A DNA stretch of 64,000 bases from Sphingomonas sp. Leaf17 (GTDB lineage Bacteria > Pseudomonadota > Alphaproteobacteria > Sphingomonadales > Sphingomonadaceae): NCBI RefSeq assembly GCF_001421505.1, contig NZ_LMKL01000001.1, positions 620,001 through 684,000 of the forward strand. Direction: 5' to 3'. The position numbers were made by a program, and so were the translations under genes. This document shows, piece after piece, positions 50,141-60,247 of this stretch. How positions within the stretch are numbered: position 1 is the stretch's first letter; the number at the start of each line of letters is the position of its first letter. The notes beneath the pieces were generated by a model. It searched no databases. It was not told where the DNA came from and worked only from the letters and a program-made list of their open reading frames with translations.

Positions 50141-50737
50141 TTAGCGACCGACCCAGTCGGCCACGTCGGTCGCGACCTGGTTGGCGGCCTGGTTCAGCGC
50201 AGGCCCGGCCGATGCCGCGTCGATTGTCCCGACCGGCACCTTCGCCTCGAAACGTCGCTTCTGCACGATGGTCGACTGTCCCCGGATCAGCGTCGCGTCA
50301 TAGGTGACCACGGCCACGCGCTCGGTGGCATCCAGACCGAATGCCCGCAGGTCACCGCCAAGCTGCGCCCCGGGATCGGTCAGCGCCTGCGCACCCGACA
50401 GGACGACCCGGCCGGTCCGCGCGCTCAGCGTGTCCCCGAGCAGGCGGGCGAACAGCCGCGCCGGTGGTTCGGACCAGACCGCATCCTTGACATAGGCGAC
50501 CGTCGTCGGCGTCGCCTGCACCGGCACCCGCGGGGTCGCCAGCGCCTGCGCCACGGTCAGCGACTGCACCTGCACCGTCCTGGCGCCGGCGGTCGACCGA
50601 ACCTGACCGACCGCGATTTCCGACGTCGGCTCCAGCGTCAGCAAACTTGGCGGCGGCGCGGCACCGAAGCTGATGCAGCCGGCGAGCGGCAGGGTCAGGA
50701 CCAGCAGGAGTGGTGTTCTCTTCATAACGGCCCTCAT
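50141..50737 (-). CDS. ABC-type transport auxiliary lipoprotein
   Basis: A 198-residue lipoprotein. The signal peptide ends in the lipobox LPLAGC, followed by the ABC-transporter auxiliary (PqiC/DUF330-like) domain with PTTVAYVKDAVWSEPPARLFARLL. It would sit in the periplasm or outer membrane and work with the MlaFED-type transporter upstream. The ATG at 50737 overlaps the mlaD stop (ATGA); an ATG at 50725 gives a more usual signal peptide. Confidence 0.87.
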   Translation of the reverse strand: MRAVMKRTPLLLVLTLPLAGCISFGAAPPPSLLTLEPTSEIAVGQVRSTAGARTVQVQSLTVAQALATPRVPVQATPTTVAYVKDAVWSEPPARLFARLLGDTLSARTGRVVLSGAQALTDPGAQLGGDLRAFGLDATERVAVVTYDATLIRGQSTIVQKRRFEAKVPVGTIDAASAGPALNQAANQVATDVADWVGR

Positions 50738-51696
50738 TTACCCTTATAGTCCGGCAGCTTCGACGATCCGACGAGCGACCCTGCACCCTGCTGGTCGACC
50801 TTCTCGGCCACGGCCGCGAGCGATTGCGACATCACGCGCAGGTCACGGACGAGCAACCCGACCTCGGGCACCGTCTGCTTGGAAAACGCCTGCAGGCCCG
50901 GTCGCGCATCACCGATCGCCGCGTTCAGCGTCTCGGCGCTCTGCTGGGCGGCGGCAATCGCCTTGTTCAGGTTCTGCATCGCCGGCTTCACGTCGCTGGC
51001 CAGCACGCCGTTCGTGGTCTGCGCCAGTTCGCCGATGCTCTGCGCCGCGTTACCCGCCTGCTGGATCGCAACACGGGTCTGCGCCAGCGTGGCCGCGATC
51101 TCGGGGCCGCGATCGGCCAGCGCGTCCGACAGACGGTTGGTGTTTTCCAGAATACCGGCGATCGACGCCTGGTTCTTGTCGGACAGCATGCCCGTCAGCC
51201 GCTCGGTCAGCGTCGACAGCCGCTCCAGCAACTGCGGCGCGGAGTTCAGGATCGCGCCGATGCCGCCCGCGCGCGTCGGGATGACCGGTACGCCATACGG
51301 GCAGACCGACGTGTTCTCGGGTTCGGGGCAGACGATCGGCGGCGCGCCCTTACGCGCGCCATCCAGCTGGATCGTGCTGGTGCTGGTGAAGCTGCCCTGC
51401 ACGGTAGCGGTGGTGCCGACGAGGACCGGGGTTTCCTCGCTCACGCTGATGCGGACGCGGACATATTGCGGGTCGGGCTTCCACAGCGAGATGTCCTTCA
51501 CCTGTCCCGACGGAACGCCGGAAAAGGCAACAGCCGATCCCTTGGCCAGACCATCGACGGACTGTTTGAAGAAGATATCATACTCCTTCTCGGCCTTGCC
51601 GCCGACACGGGCGATCCACACCGTGAACAGCGCCAGGACCGCCAGCAGGATCAGTACGACCGCACCGACAAGGACGTGGTTCGAGCGGGTTTCCAT
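50734..51696 (-). CDS. mlaD: MlaD-family substrate-binding protein
   Basis: A 320-residue MCE-domain protein. One N-terminal membrane anchor (HVLVGAVVLILLAVLALFTVW, ~7-27) is followed by the MCE/MlaD domain (EYDIFFKQSVDGLAKGSAVAFSGVPSGQV) and a long helical tail (EIAATLAQTRVAIQQAGNAAQ). It forms the periplasmic hexameric ring that moves phospholipids between membranes. It overlaps MlaF by one base and the lipoprotein by 4. Confidence 0.92.
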   Translation of the reverse strand: METRSNHVLVGAVVLILLAVLALFTVWIARVGGKAEKEYDIFFKQSVDGLAKGSAVAFSGVPSGQVKDISLWKPDPQYVRVRISVSEETPVLVGTTATVQGSFTSTSTIQLDGARKGAPPIVCPEPENTSVCPYGVPVIPTRAGGIGAILNSAPQLLERLSTLTERLTGMLSDKNQASIAGILENTNRLSDALADRGPEIAATLAQTRVAIQQAGNAAQSIGELAQTTNGVLASDVKPAMQNLNKAIAAAQQSAETLNAAIGDARPGLQAFSKQTVPEVGLLVRDLRVMSQSLAAVAEKVDQQGAGSLVGSSKLPDYKGK

Positions 51697-52511
51697 CAGC
51701 CTTCAGCCTCAATCTGCGCAGGAGCGGACGCGCGCGCGCGATCCTGCGACGCGACCGCCGCACGGCCGCGGGGTCCCTTGAAATATTCCTCGATCCACGG
51801 ATGGTCGAGCGCCAGCAATTCGTCGATCGTGCCGACGGCGATCACCTTTTTGTCCGCCAGCACCGCGACCCGGTCACAGATCGCGTACAGCGTGTCCAGA
51901 TCGTGGGTGATGAGGAACACCGTCAGCCCCAGCGTGTCCTGCAACGACTTGGTCAGCGTGTCGAACGCCGCCGCACCGATCGGATCGAGACCCGCGGTCG
52001 GTTCGTCGAGGAACAGCAGTTCCGGGTCGAGCGCCAGCGCGCGGGCGAGACCGGCCCGCTTCTTCATGCCGCCGGACAGTTCCGACGGAAACTTGGGGCC
52101 GGCATCGACCGGCAGGCCGGTCATCACGATCTTGTAGGACGCGATCTGGTCCAGCAGCACCTGGTCGATCTTCGGATAGAATTCGCGGATCGGCACCTGC
52201 ACGTTTTCGGCGACCGTCAGCGTGGAGAACAGCGCGCCGCCCTGGAACAGAACGCCCCAGCGCTTGCGGATCTCGACCGCCTCGGTTTCCTCGCGGCCGA
52301 TCGTCGGTTCGTCGAACACCGTGATCTCGCCGGCCGCTGGCGTCTGCAAACCGATGATCGAGCGCATCAGCACCGACTTGCCAGTACCGGACCCGCCGAC
52401 GACACCCAGGATCTCGCCACGCCGGACCTCAAGATCCAGCCCGTCATGGATCACGGACTCGCCGAACGCGTTCCGCAGCCCCTTGATCGAAATGATCGAA
52501 TCGTCCGCCAT
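51696..52511 (-). CDS. mlaF: MlaF-family ABC ATPase
   Basis: A 271-residue ATPase: Walker A GGSGTGKS, signature SELSGGMKKRAG, Walker B ELLFLDEPTAGLDP, and switch His in ITHDLD. The MKKRAGLARAL sequence after the signature is typical of MlaF. It powers phospholipid transport with MlaE. One-base overlaps (TGATG) with both neighbours show translational coupling. Confidence 0.93.
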   Translation of the reverse strand: MADDSIISIKGLRNAFGESVIHDGLDLEVRRGEILGVVGGSGTGKSVLMRSIIGLQTPAAGEITVFDEPTIGREETEAVEIRKRWGVLFQGGALFSTLTVAENVQVPIREFYPKIDQVLLDQIASYKIVMTGLPVDAGPKFPSELSGGMKKRAGLARALALDPELLFLDEPTAGLDPIGAAAFDTLTKSLQDTLGLTVFLITHDLDTLYAICDRVAVLADKKVIAVGTIDELLALDHPWIEEYFKGPRGRAAVASQDRARASAPAQIEAEG

Positions 52512-53617
52512 CAGGTCCAGCCAAGCCAGGTGAAGAACACCGCGAAGAACGCGTCGAGCACGATCACCAGGAAGATCGCCTGAACCACCGCGGCGGTGGT
52601 CCGCAGCCCGACTTGCTCGGCATCGCTTTCGACCTGCATCCCCTGGAAACAGCCGGCGATCGCGATGATCGCGCCGAACACGGGTGCCTTGATAAGCCCG
52701 ACATACAGGTCGGTGATCGGCACGACCTCACGGATGCGCTGCACGAACGTCACCGGCGGAATACCGAGTTGCAGCCAGCACAGCACGCCGCCACCGATGA
52801 TCGCGACGATCGAGGCGTAAAAGCCCAGAAGCGGCATCATCACGATGGCCGCGATCGTGCGCGGCAATACCAGCGATTCCATCGGCGACACGCCGATCGT
52901 CCGCATCGCGTCGATTTCCTCGGTCAGCTTCATCGTGCCAAGCTGTGCCGCGAATGCCGACCCGGACCGGCCGGCGACCATGATCGCGGTCATCAGCACG
53001 CCCAGTTCGCGCATCGTGATCCGGCCGACCAGATTGATCGTGAAGGCCTCCGCACCGAACTGCCGCAACTGCACCGCGCCCTGCTGCGCGATCACGACGC
53101 CGATCAGGAAGCTCATCAGGCCGACGATGCCGAGCGCGGCGACGCCGACGACCTCGAACCGGTGAACGGTTGCATTGAAGCGGAAGCGGCTGGGATGGCG
53201 GATCACGCTGACGGCGGCGATCGCCGTCGCGCCGAGAAATCCGAGCAGGCCCAGCAATGTCGTCATCGCGGTCACGACCGCATCGCCCACCTCGCCGACC
53301 ACACGGGTCAACGCCGGGACATGGGCCGGGCGCATGGCCACCGTCTGATCGGCGGCCGCGACCTGCTCCATCAAATTGCGCTGATTGTCATTCAGCCCGT
53401 CGATCCGGGCATCATGCGTCTTGGCGAAGCGGTGGATCAGCCACGCCCCGACGGTGTCCAGCCGGTCGACGCCGCTGAGGTCGACACGCGCGACCTTTCC
53501 GTCATGGGCATTCAGCCGATCGGGCAGCGAGCCGATGCGGGCCAGCGACAGATCGCCGCTGAATCGCAACGTCCCGCCATCGGCGGTGTCGTCGGTAAAA
53601 TCGGCTATCGCGCTCAT
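52511..53617 (-). CDS. mlaE: MlaE-family permease with N-terminal STAS-like domain
   Basis: A 368-residue protein. Residues ~10-100 form a STAS-like (MlaB-type) domain (LRFSGDLSLARIGSLP, VDLSGVDRLDTVGAWLIHRF). The MlaE permease follows with 5-6 helices and the signature REVVPITDLYVGLIKAPVFGAI. A fused MlaB-MlaE arrangement removes the need for a separate mlaB. The ATG at 53617 has AAGGGCGG upstream. First gene of the mla operon, divergent from the HAD-IB gene. Confidence 0.92.
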   Translation of the reverse strand: MSAIADFTDDTADGGTLRFSGDLSLARIGSLPDRLNAHDGKVARVDLSGVDRLDTVGAWLIHRFAKTHDARIDGLNDNQRNLMEQVAAADQTVAMRPAHVPALTRVVGEVGDAVVTAMTTLLGLLGFLGATAIAAVSVIRHPSRFRFNATVHRFEVVGVAALGIVGLMSFLIGVVIAQQGAVQLRQFGAEAFTINLVGRITMRELGVLMTAIMVAGRSGSAFAAQLGTMKLTEEIDAMRTIGVSPMESLVLPRTIAAIVMMPLLGFYASIVAIIGGGVLCWLQLGIPPVTFVQRIREVVPITDLYVGLIKAPVFGAIIAIAGCFQGMQVESDAEQVGLRTTAAVVQAIFLVIVLDAFFAVFFTWLGWT

Positions 53618-53678
53618 CCGCCCTTCCATGCGGGAAAGTCGCTGGCACGGCAAGGCGATTGCGGCGTAGGACCAGCCG

Positions 53679-54356
53679 ATGCGCGAACCAATTGCCATTT
53701 ACGACATGGACAAGACGATCACCCGTGGCGCGACCTGGACGCCGTTCCTGCTTCACGCGACCCGGCGGGGGCCGTCGCCGTGGCGACTCGCGCTATGGCC
53801 GATCGCCGGTATCGCCGCCGCCGGCTATGCGGCCCGGATCATCGACCGGGGCCGGTTGAAGCAGGCGACGCACCGGCTGATGCTGGGCGGACGTCTGCAC
53901 GAACGCGATGCGAGGGCAGCGGCCGCCGGCTTTGCCGACCGCATTCTCAAATCGGGCGTCCTTGCCGGCGCGCTGGCGCAGATCTCCGCCGACAGGGCAA
54001 GCGGCCACCGGCTGGTGATGGCCACGGCCTCCTACCGGTTCTACGCGCAGGCGATTGCCGAGCGGCTCGGGTTCGATGCGGTCATTGGGACAGAGATCGT
54101 CAGCGATTCGGCGGGCCACGTCCTGGCACGGATCGACGGCGAGAATTGCTACGGTGCGGGCAAACTGCGCATGATCGAGGCGTGGATGCGGACGCAAGGG
54201 CTGACGCGCGACGCCGTGTCGATCCGCTTCTATTCGGATCACGTCTCCGATGCGCCCGTACTCGACTGGGCGGACGAACCGTTCGCGGTCAACGCGCACG
54301 GCCCGTTGCGGGTAATGGCGGCAGCGCGCGGCTGGCCCGTCCTCGACTGGCGCTAG
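53679..54356 (+). CDS. HAD-IB phosphatase (SerB-like)
   Basis: A 225-residue HAD subfamily IB hydrolase. Motif I is AIYDMDKTIT with the nucleophile Asp near residue 9. Motif II is MATASYRFYAQAIAERLG, and motif III/IV is FYSDHVSDAPVLDWAD. It resembles phosphoserine phosphatase and lysophospholipid/lipid phosphatases (PgpC-like). Next to Mla genes a lipid-phosphate role is conceivable, but unproven. ATG at 53679. Convergent with DUF445, 12 bases apart. Confidence 0.88.
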   Translation: MREPIAIYDMDKTITRGATWTPFLLHATRRGPSPWRLALWPIAGIAAAGYAARIIDRGRLKQATHRLMLGGRLHERDARAAAAGFADRILKSGVLAGALAQISADRASGHRLVMATASYRFYAQAIAERLGFDAVIGTEIVSDSAGHVLARIDGENCYGAGKLRMIEAWMRTQGLTRDAVSIRFYSDHVSDAPVLDWADEPFAVNAHGPLRVMAAARGWPVLDWR

Positions 54357-54368
54357 ACGCGGTCGCGG

Positions 54369-55628
54369 TTACAGCGACAGGTCGATCGCGTGGATCGTAA
54401 GGCCGACCAGCCCGCCGACGAGAGTGCCGTTGACGCGGATATATTGCAGATCGCGGCCGACCGCATTTTCCAGCCGCCGGGTGATCGTCCGCGAATCCCA
54501 GCCGCGCACCGTTTCCGACACCAGCCTGACGATTCCGTCACCATAATCGGCGGCCGTGCCGACGACCGCGCGCCGCACGAACCGGTTGATCGTGGTCGCC
54601 AGCCGCGCATCGGTCTGTAGCGTGGTGCCAAACTGGCGGAGCATGTCGCCCAGCTTGCCGGCCATCGCCGCCTCGGGGTCGCGCGCGATCCGCAGCATCC
54701 GCGCCCGCGCCTGCTCCCACAGACCGTCGATCCACCGTTGCATCGCGGGATTGTCGATCAACTGCGCCTTGGCCACCTCCACCCGTTCGCGCATCTGCGG
54801 ATCATGTTGCAGGTCGTGCGCCAGCCGGGTCAGCCCCTCCTCCGCCTTCAGCCGCAGCGGGTGGTCCGGGTCGTCCGCCATGTCGGACAGCAGCCGGTCC
54901 AATCCGTCGATCAGTTTGTTCGCGACCGTCTCGTCCAGCCCCGTCCAGCGCAGCAACGCGCCGCCGCGATCATGCACCATCGCCCGGATCAGGTGATCGT
55001 TCGCCCGCAGCAGCCCGGCGCTCCAGCGGATCGCGCCGTCCAGCAACGGCTTGTGACGCTGGTCCGCGATGGCGGCGGTCAGGACCTGACCGAGGATCGG
55101 GGCCACCTCGGTCGAGCGCAACTTCTGCGCAATCGTCGCCTTGACCATGCCGCCCAGCCGATCGGGTCCGAACGCCTGCATCATTTCCACCATCAGGCGC
55201 GACGCACCGGCGCGGATCCGGCCGCCCCCGCCCGGCGGATTGGCGAGCCAGCGCCCGGCGGCCCCGGCGATGTCCAGCCCGCGCATTCGTCGCGCAACGA
55301 CGCGGGACACCAGGAAATTGTCTCGCAGAAACAAGGCCAGCGTATCGCCGATCCGGTCCTTGTTGCGCGGGACGATCGCGGTGTGCGGGATCGGCAGGCC
55401 GAGCGGATGGCGGAACAGCGCGGTGACGGCGAACCAGTCGGCAAGGCCGCCGACCATCGCCGCTTCGGCAAACGCGCGGACGAAACCCCAGGCGGGGTGG
55501 ATGCCGACCTGGGCGCGGGCGACGAGGAACAGCACCGCCATGACCAGCAGCAGGCCGGTCGCCACCATCCGCATGCGGACCAGTGCCGCCGGTGGCGCTT
55601 CGGACGTCGGGGGTGTTCTGACCATCAT
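54369..55628 (-). CDS. DUF445 inner-membrane protein
   Basis: A 419-residue DUF445 protein. N-terminal helix VATGLLLVMAVLFLVARAQVG, the signature GGLADWFAVTALFRHPLGLPIPHTAI near residues ~65-90, long helical coil regions, and a second hydrophobic segment at the very C-terminus (VNGTLVGGLVGLTIHAIDLSL). Family of membrane proteins of unclear function. The ATG at 55628 (or 55625) is chosen; upstream in-frame codons overlap the terminator of the RND operon. Confidence 0.87.
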   Translation of the reverse strand: MMVRTPPTSEAPPAALVRMRMVATGLLLVMAVLFLVARAQVGIHPAWGFVRAFAEAAMVGGLADWFAVTALFRHPLGLPIPHTAIVPRNKDRIGDTLALFLRDNFLVSRVVARRMRGLDIAGAAGRWLANPPGGGGRIRAGASRLMVEMMQAFGPDRLGGMVKATIAQKLRSTEVAPILGQVLTAAIADQRHKPLLDGAIRWSAGLLRANDHLIRAMVHDRGGALLRWTGLDETVANKLIDGLDRLLSDMADDPDHPLRLKAEEGLTRLAHDLQHDPQMRERVEVAKAQLIDNPAMQRWIDGLWEQARARMLRIARDPEAAMAGKLGDMLRQFGTTLQTDARLATTINRFVRRAVVGTAADYGDGIVRLVSETVRGWDSRTITRRLENAVGRDLQYIRVNGTLVGGLVGLTIHAIDLSL

Positions 55629-55688
55629 CCGCTGGACAATCCCCGAGCGCGGCGATTGTTCATGGCGGAACGCGCGGTCAGGCAATAA

Positions 55689-55712
55689 CCGGCCCTGCAC
55701 GAACAGGGCCGG
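55689..55712 (-). terminator. Hairpin after the RND operon
   Basis: Perfect 9-bp stem CCGGCCCTG / CAGGGCCGG with a 6-base loop, 10 bases after the RND permease stop. The following minus-strand sequence is only weakly T-rich (GGTTATTG). Confidence 0.5.
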
Positions 55713-55721
55713 CCAGGCCGG

Positions 55722-58700
55722 TCATTCGGCGGGATGCGGATCATCATCCCGGTACCGGATCGCGCCAGCGCGGCCGGACTGGTCGATGATCGTCTCGCCA
55801 TTGTCCCCCGCCTTGTAGGTCAGCAGGCGACGGCCGAGCCGCGGCCCCAGCCACTGCTCCACCCCGACCGCCAGGCTGAACGCCGCCGGCACGATCAGCA
55901 GCGTCAGCAGCGTCGACAGGATCAACCCGCCGATCACGACGATGCCCATCGGCGCACGCCAGGACCCGTCACCGCCCAGCGACAGCGCGGTCGGCACCAT
56001 GCCGGCGACCATCGCGACCGTCGTCATCACGATCGGCTGTGCGCGCTTGTGGCCGGCATCCAGGATCGCCGCGCCGACGGAGACGCCCTTGGCCATTTCC
56101 TCCAGCGCGAAGTCGATCAGCAGGATCGAGTTCTTGGCGACGATGCCGATCAGCATCAGCAGGCCGATGAACACCGGCATCGAGATCGGGTTGCCCGTGA
56201 TCCACAGCCCCAGCAGCCCGCCGAGCGGGGCCAGCAGCAGCGACCCCATATTGACGAACGGCGGCAGGAAGCGGCGGTACAACAGCACCAGCACCGCAAA
56301 GACCAGGAAGACGCCGGCCACGACCGCGACGATGAAGTTGTTGATCATCTCCGCCTGCCACTTCGCCTGCCCCAGCGTCAGTCGGTTCACGCCGGTCGGC
56401 AGGTTCTGCATGGTCGGCAACGCGTCGATCTGCTTCTGCGCGACGCCGCTGACGACGCCGGGCGCAAGATCGGCACCGATCGACAACTGACGCTGCTGGT
56501 TGATGCGGGCGATCTTCGTCGGTCCCGAACCAAGCCCGATATCGGCAACAAGGCTGAGCGGGACCGAGCCGCCGGTGGCGGTCGCGACCGGCAGATTCTG
56601 GATCGTCGACAACCGCGTCCGTGAATCCTGATCCAGCGCGACGCGGATCGGGATCTGCCGATCGGACAGCGAGAACCGGGCGCTGTTCTGGTCGATGTCG
56701 CCCAGCGTCGCGATACGGATGGCGCTGGACAACCCCTGCGTCGTCACGCCCAGCGTCGCCGCCAGATCGAGCCGCGGGCGGATGACGATTTCGGGCCGCT
56801 GCAAATCGCCCGCCACGCGCGGCGCGCTCAGCGTCGGCAGCTTCGACATTTCGGTCACCAGCTTCTGCGCGGTCTGGTTCAGCAGCACCGGATCGTCACC
56901 GCCCAGCGTGACTGTCATGTCACGGCCACTGCCGCCCCAGCCAAATTGCGAGCGGAACGACACGCGGGCGTCGGGAATCGCCGCAAGCTGCGGGGCCAGC
57001 GCACGCTCGAACTCGACGCTCTTGACCTTGCGGCCCTCCTTCAGCGTCGCCGTCACCCGGCCATTGCCGACGAAGCTGCGCGAATAGACCGATTCTACGT
57101 CGGGCTGCCGTTGCAACAGGGTCGACACACGGCGCACGACGGCATCGGTCTGCGCCAGCGTCGTGCCGGGCACCATCTCGATCGAGGCGGTCGAGGTATC
57201 GCTGTCCTGCGCCGGCTGGAACGTCATCGGCAGCACGCCGAACATCACGACGGTCAGCGCCAGCGCGACCGCTCCGCCGACCAGCGGCAGCCAGCGGCGC
57301 TTCAACGTGAAGCGCAGCGAGGCCATGTACCAGTCCATCAGCTTGCCCTCGCCGTGCACGGCATGGCCCGAGGATTTCAGGAAATAGGCGGCGATCATCG
57401 GCGTGATGAGACGCGCGACCGCAAGGCTCATCAACACCGACGCAACCACGGTCAGACCGAAGTTCTTGAAGAACTGGCCCGAGATACCCGGCATCAGCCC
57501 GACCGGCAGGAAGACCGCGACGATCGCCATCGTCGTCGCCAGCACCGCGAGACCGATCTCGTCGGCGGCGTCGATCGACGCCTGATAGGCGGATTTGCCC
57601 ATCCGCATGTGCCGCACGATATTCTCGATCTCGACGATCGCGTCATCGACCAGCACACCCGCCACAAGGCTGAGCGCCAGCAGCGTCATCTGGTTCAGGT
57701 TGAAGCCGAGCAGTTCCATGAACCAGAAGGTCGGGATCGCCGACAGCGGGATGGCGAGCGCGGAAATGATCGTCGCGCGCCAGTCGCGCAGGAACAGGAA
57801 CACGACGACCACGGCCAGGATCGCGCCCTCGATCATCGCGTGGATCGCGCTTTCATACTGGTCGATCGTGTATTTGACGCTGTCCGACCGCAGGACGAAC
57901 TGCACCTTGGGATTGCGCTTCATCAGCGACGCCAGCTTGGCCTTCGCGCCGTCGAACACCGTGACGTCGGATGCCCCCTTGGCACGCTGGAAATCGAAGC
58001 TGATGACCTGCTTGCCATTGATCGCGGAGGCGGAACGCTGTTCGGCGTACAGGTCGCGGACCTGCGCGATGTCCGCCAGCCGCACGGTGCGGCCATTCGC
58101 CGAAATCTGCGTCTGACTGAGGTCGAACGCGCTCTTGGCGTTGCCCAGCACGCGCACCGACTGTTCGGACCCGGCGATTTCCGCGCGGCCGCCGGCGGCG
58201 TTCAGGTTGATCTGGCGAAGCTGCGCGTTGACCTGTGCCGCGGTCAGCCCCTGCGACTGCAGTTTCAGGGGATCGAGCACGACCCGGATTTCCCGGCTGA
58301 CGCCGCCGTTGCGCTGAACCGCGGCAAGGCCGGGAACCGACAGCAATTCCTTGGCGACCGTGTTGTCGATGTACCAGCTGAGCTGTTCGACCGTCATGTC
58401 GGTCGCGACCGCCGAATAACTGGCGAGGTCGTTGTCGGTCGTGTTCGCGCGCTGGATCTGCGGTTCGAGGATCCCCTCGGGCAGGTCGCCGCGAATCTGC
58501 GAAATGGCGTCGCGCACGTCGTTGACCGCCCGGTCGATCGGCGTGCCGATGTCGAGCTGGACGACCGTCGTCGACTGGCCCTCGGTGACGGTCGAGCTGA
58601 TCTCGTCGATACCCTGCAGGCTTCGCACCGCCGCCTCGACCCGCTGGGTGACCTGCGTCTCCAGTTCGGTCGGGGCCGCACCCGGCTGGGCGATGGTGAC

Positions 58701-58847
58701 GATCGCGACCGGAAAGTCGATGTCGGGATCGTTGTTCACGTCCATCCGCATGAAGCTGACGATGCCCGCCAGCGTCAGGGCGATGAACAGCACGATCGGC
58801 GGCACCGGGTTGCGGATCGCCCAGGCGGACATGTTGCGAAAGCCCAT
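55722..58847 (-). CDS. RND multidrug efflux permease (HAE1-like)
   Basis: A 1041-residue AcrB-type inner-membrane pump. It has two halves, each with a large periplasmic loop, and 12 helices. The proton-relay motif in TM4 is [19 protein letters not shown], and the TM10 Lys is in [17 protein letters not shown]. The opening [16 protein letters not shown] and the MdtB-like loop suggest a multidrug/metabolite exporter. Starts at 58847 ([14 protein letters not shown]), 7 bases after the stop of the upstream adaptor gene. No outer-membrane factor gene lies in the window, so it probably uses one encoded elsewhere. Confidence 0.92.
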   Translation of the reverse strand: MGFRNMSAWAIRNPVPPIVLFIALTLAGIVSFMRMDVNNDPDIDFPVAIVTIAQPGAAPTELETQVTQRVEAAVRSLQGIDEISSTVTEGQSTTVVQLDIGTPIDRAVNDVRDAISQIRGDLPEGILEPQIQRANTTDNDLASYSAVATDMTVEQLSWYIDNTVAKELLSVPGLAAVQRNGGVSREIRVVLDPLKLQSQGLTAAQVNAQLRQINLNAAGGRAEIAGSEQSVRVLGNAKSAFDLSQTQISANGRTVRLADIAQVRDLYAEQRSASAINGKQVISFDFQRAKGASDVTVFDGAKAKLASLMKRNPKVQFVLRSDSVKYTIDQYESAIHAMIEGAILAVVVVFLFLRDWRATIISALAIPLSAIPTFWFMELLGFNLNQMTLLALSLVAGVLVDDAIVEIENIVRHMRMGKSAYQASIDAADEIGLAVLATTMAIVAVFLPVGLMPGISGQFFKNFGLTVVASVLMSLAVARLITPMIAAYFLKSSGHAVHGEGKLMDWYMASLRFTLKRRWLPLVGGAVALALTVVMFGVLPMTFQPAQDSDTSTASIEMVPGTTLAQTDAVVRRVSTLLQRQPDVESVYSRSFVGNGRVTATLKEGRKVKSVEFERALAPQLAAIPDARVSFRSQFGWGGSGRDMTVTLGGDDPVLLNQTAQKLVTEMSKLPTLSAPRVAGDLQRPEIVIRPRLDLAATLGVTTQGLSSAIRIATLGDIDQNSARFSLSDRQIPIRVALDQDSRTRLSTIQNLPVATATGGSVPLSLVADIGLGSGPTKIARINQQRQLSIGADLAPGVVSGVAQKQIDALPTMQNLPTGVNRLTLGQAKWQAEMINNFIVAVVAGVFLVFAVLVLLYRRFLPPFVNMGSLLLAPLGGLLGLWITGNPISMPVFIGLLMLIGIVAKNSILLIDFALEEMAKGVSVGAAILDAGHKRAQPIVMTTVAMVAGMVPTALSLGGDGSWRAPMGIVVIGGLILSTLLTLLIVPAAFSLAVGVEQWLGPRLGRRLLTYKAGDNGETIIDQSGRAGAIRYRDDDPHPAE

Positions 58848-58854
58848 GGGGGTA

Positions 58855-60039
58855 TCAGCCTTGCGTCTTGAGGACGGGTTTCACGCGTTGACCGGGAGCC
58901 AGGAACCCGCCGGCGGACATCACCACCCGCTCGGTCCCGTCCAACCCTTGCGCGATCGCGACGCCGGCATCGGAAACCTCGCCGAGCGTCACACCGCGCC
59001 GGATCACCCGGTTGTCAGGTCCGACGACATACACGAAACTGCCCTTGTCGTCGCTCTGGATCGCCGAATCGGGCAACAGCGGGGACACGGTCGCGCCGCC
59101 GACGATCGTCGCCGCCGCAAAGCCGCCCGGCCGCAGCGCGGGGTTGTAGGCCAGCGCGATGCGGGCGATGCCCTGTCGCGTCGTCGGGTCGATCACCGGC
59201 GATACCTGCCACACCTGGCCGTCGAAACTCTGCGATTGCCCGACGGGTGTCACCTTCGCCCGTGCTCCGACCGGCAGGCCGACCAGGTCCGCCTCGGCCA
59301 GCTGCGCGCGCAGCTCCATCTGTCCGCCCATCGCCAGCCGGAACAGCGTGCCGCTGCCGGAGCTGACGATCTGGCCCGGCTCGGCCTGCCGCGTCAGCAC
59401 CAGCCCGGCGGCCGGCGCACGGATGTCGAGGCGTCCGTTGCGCGCGCGCGCCTCCGCCAGCGACGCCTTCGCCACCTTCACGCGTGCCACCGCCGAATCG
59501 CGCGTGGCGGCCTTGCGCTGGAGATCCGCCTTGGAGATGAACCCGCGACCCACCAGCTGGTTGGCGCGGTCTAGCTCGGACTGGGCGATATCCGCATCCG
59601 CCTGCGCCACGCTCACCTGCGCGCCGAGCGAGGCGGCCGTCTGGGTCTGGACGGACCGGTCGACGGTCGCGAGCACCTGGCCGGCGGCAACCCACTGGCC
59701 GGGTTCCACCAGAACGCGCGTAATCATGCCGCCCTCGCCCGCCACGCCAACCGGCATCTCGCGACGCGCAGCCAGCGAACCCGTGGCCGAGATCACGCGG
59801 TCGACGGTCTGCCGCGCGGGGATCATCACCGTGACGCTGGGTGCCTGTTCATTGCCCCCCGCCTTCGCCACCGGCGCCCCCGCCTCCTTCTTGCCGGTGC
59901 CGAACGCAAACCATGCGATGCCCAGCGCGACGACGATCAGGACGACGACGATGACGATCCGACGCCGCGACGACGATGCGCGCGCCCCCGGCAAGGCCCG
60001 CTGGTCGTCACTGTCGATCGTTCGCGTTTCATAGTCCAT
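58855..60039 (-). CDS. RND periplasmic adaptor (membrane-fusion protein)
   Basis: A 394-residue adaptor. N-terminal anchor RRIVIVVVLIVVALGIAWFAFG (~25-47), lipoyl half-motifs around GEGGMITRVLVEPGQWV and RAPAAGLVLTRQAEPGQIV, a helical hairpin between them, and the beta-barrel region to the C-terminus. It links the RND pump to an outer-membrane channel. The ATG at 60039 has GAGGACG upstream. First of two genes in the pump operon. Divergent from the SIMPL gene. Confidence 0.9.
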   Translation of the reverse strand: MDYETRTIDSDDQRALPGARASSSRRRIVIVVVLIVVALGIAWFAFGTGKKEAGAPVAKAGGNEQAPSVTVMIPARQTVDRVISATGSLAARREMPVGVAGEGGMITRVLVEPGQWVAAGQVLATVDRSVQTQTAASLGAQVSVAQADADIAQSELDRANQLVGRGFISKADLQRKAATRDSAVARVKVAKASLAEARARNGRLDIRAPAAGLVLTRQAEPGQIVSSGSGTLFRLAMGGQMELRAQLAEADLVGLPVGARAKVTPVGQSQSFDGQVWQVSPVIDPTTRQGIARIALAYNPALRPGGFAAATIVGGATVSPLLPDSAIQSDDKGSFVYVVGPDNRVIRRGVTLGEVSDAGVAIAQGLDGTERVVMSAGGFLAPGQRVKPVLKTQG

Positions 60040-60247
60040 GCGCGTCCTCGTCCCCTTCGCCACGGCGTACCCGGCGTCCAATCCCGGCTGTATTAGAGCA
60101 ATAAGGCACCCGGCTCAAGTCTCTCCATGCGCCGCTTCCTATCGGACGGCAAGACGAGTGCTGCGGTCGACAGGCCGTTCACCCCCCGTTGACCTGCGGG
60201 TCGTCATGACGACGTTGCACCAACCCCGAGAATGGAGACCAACCGCC

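Noticed and set aside
56946..58871. 641-codon plus-strand frame opposite the RND pump
   Set aside because: Shadow of the pump gene; composition is His/Arg/Asp-rich and no family is seen.
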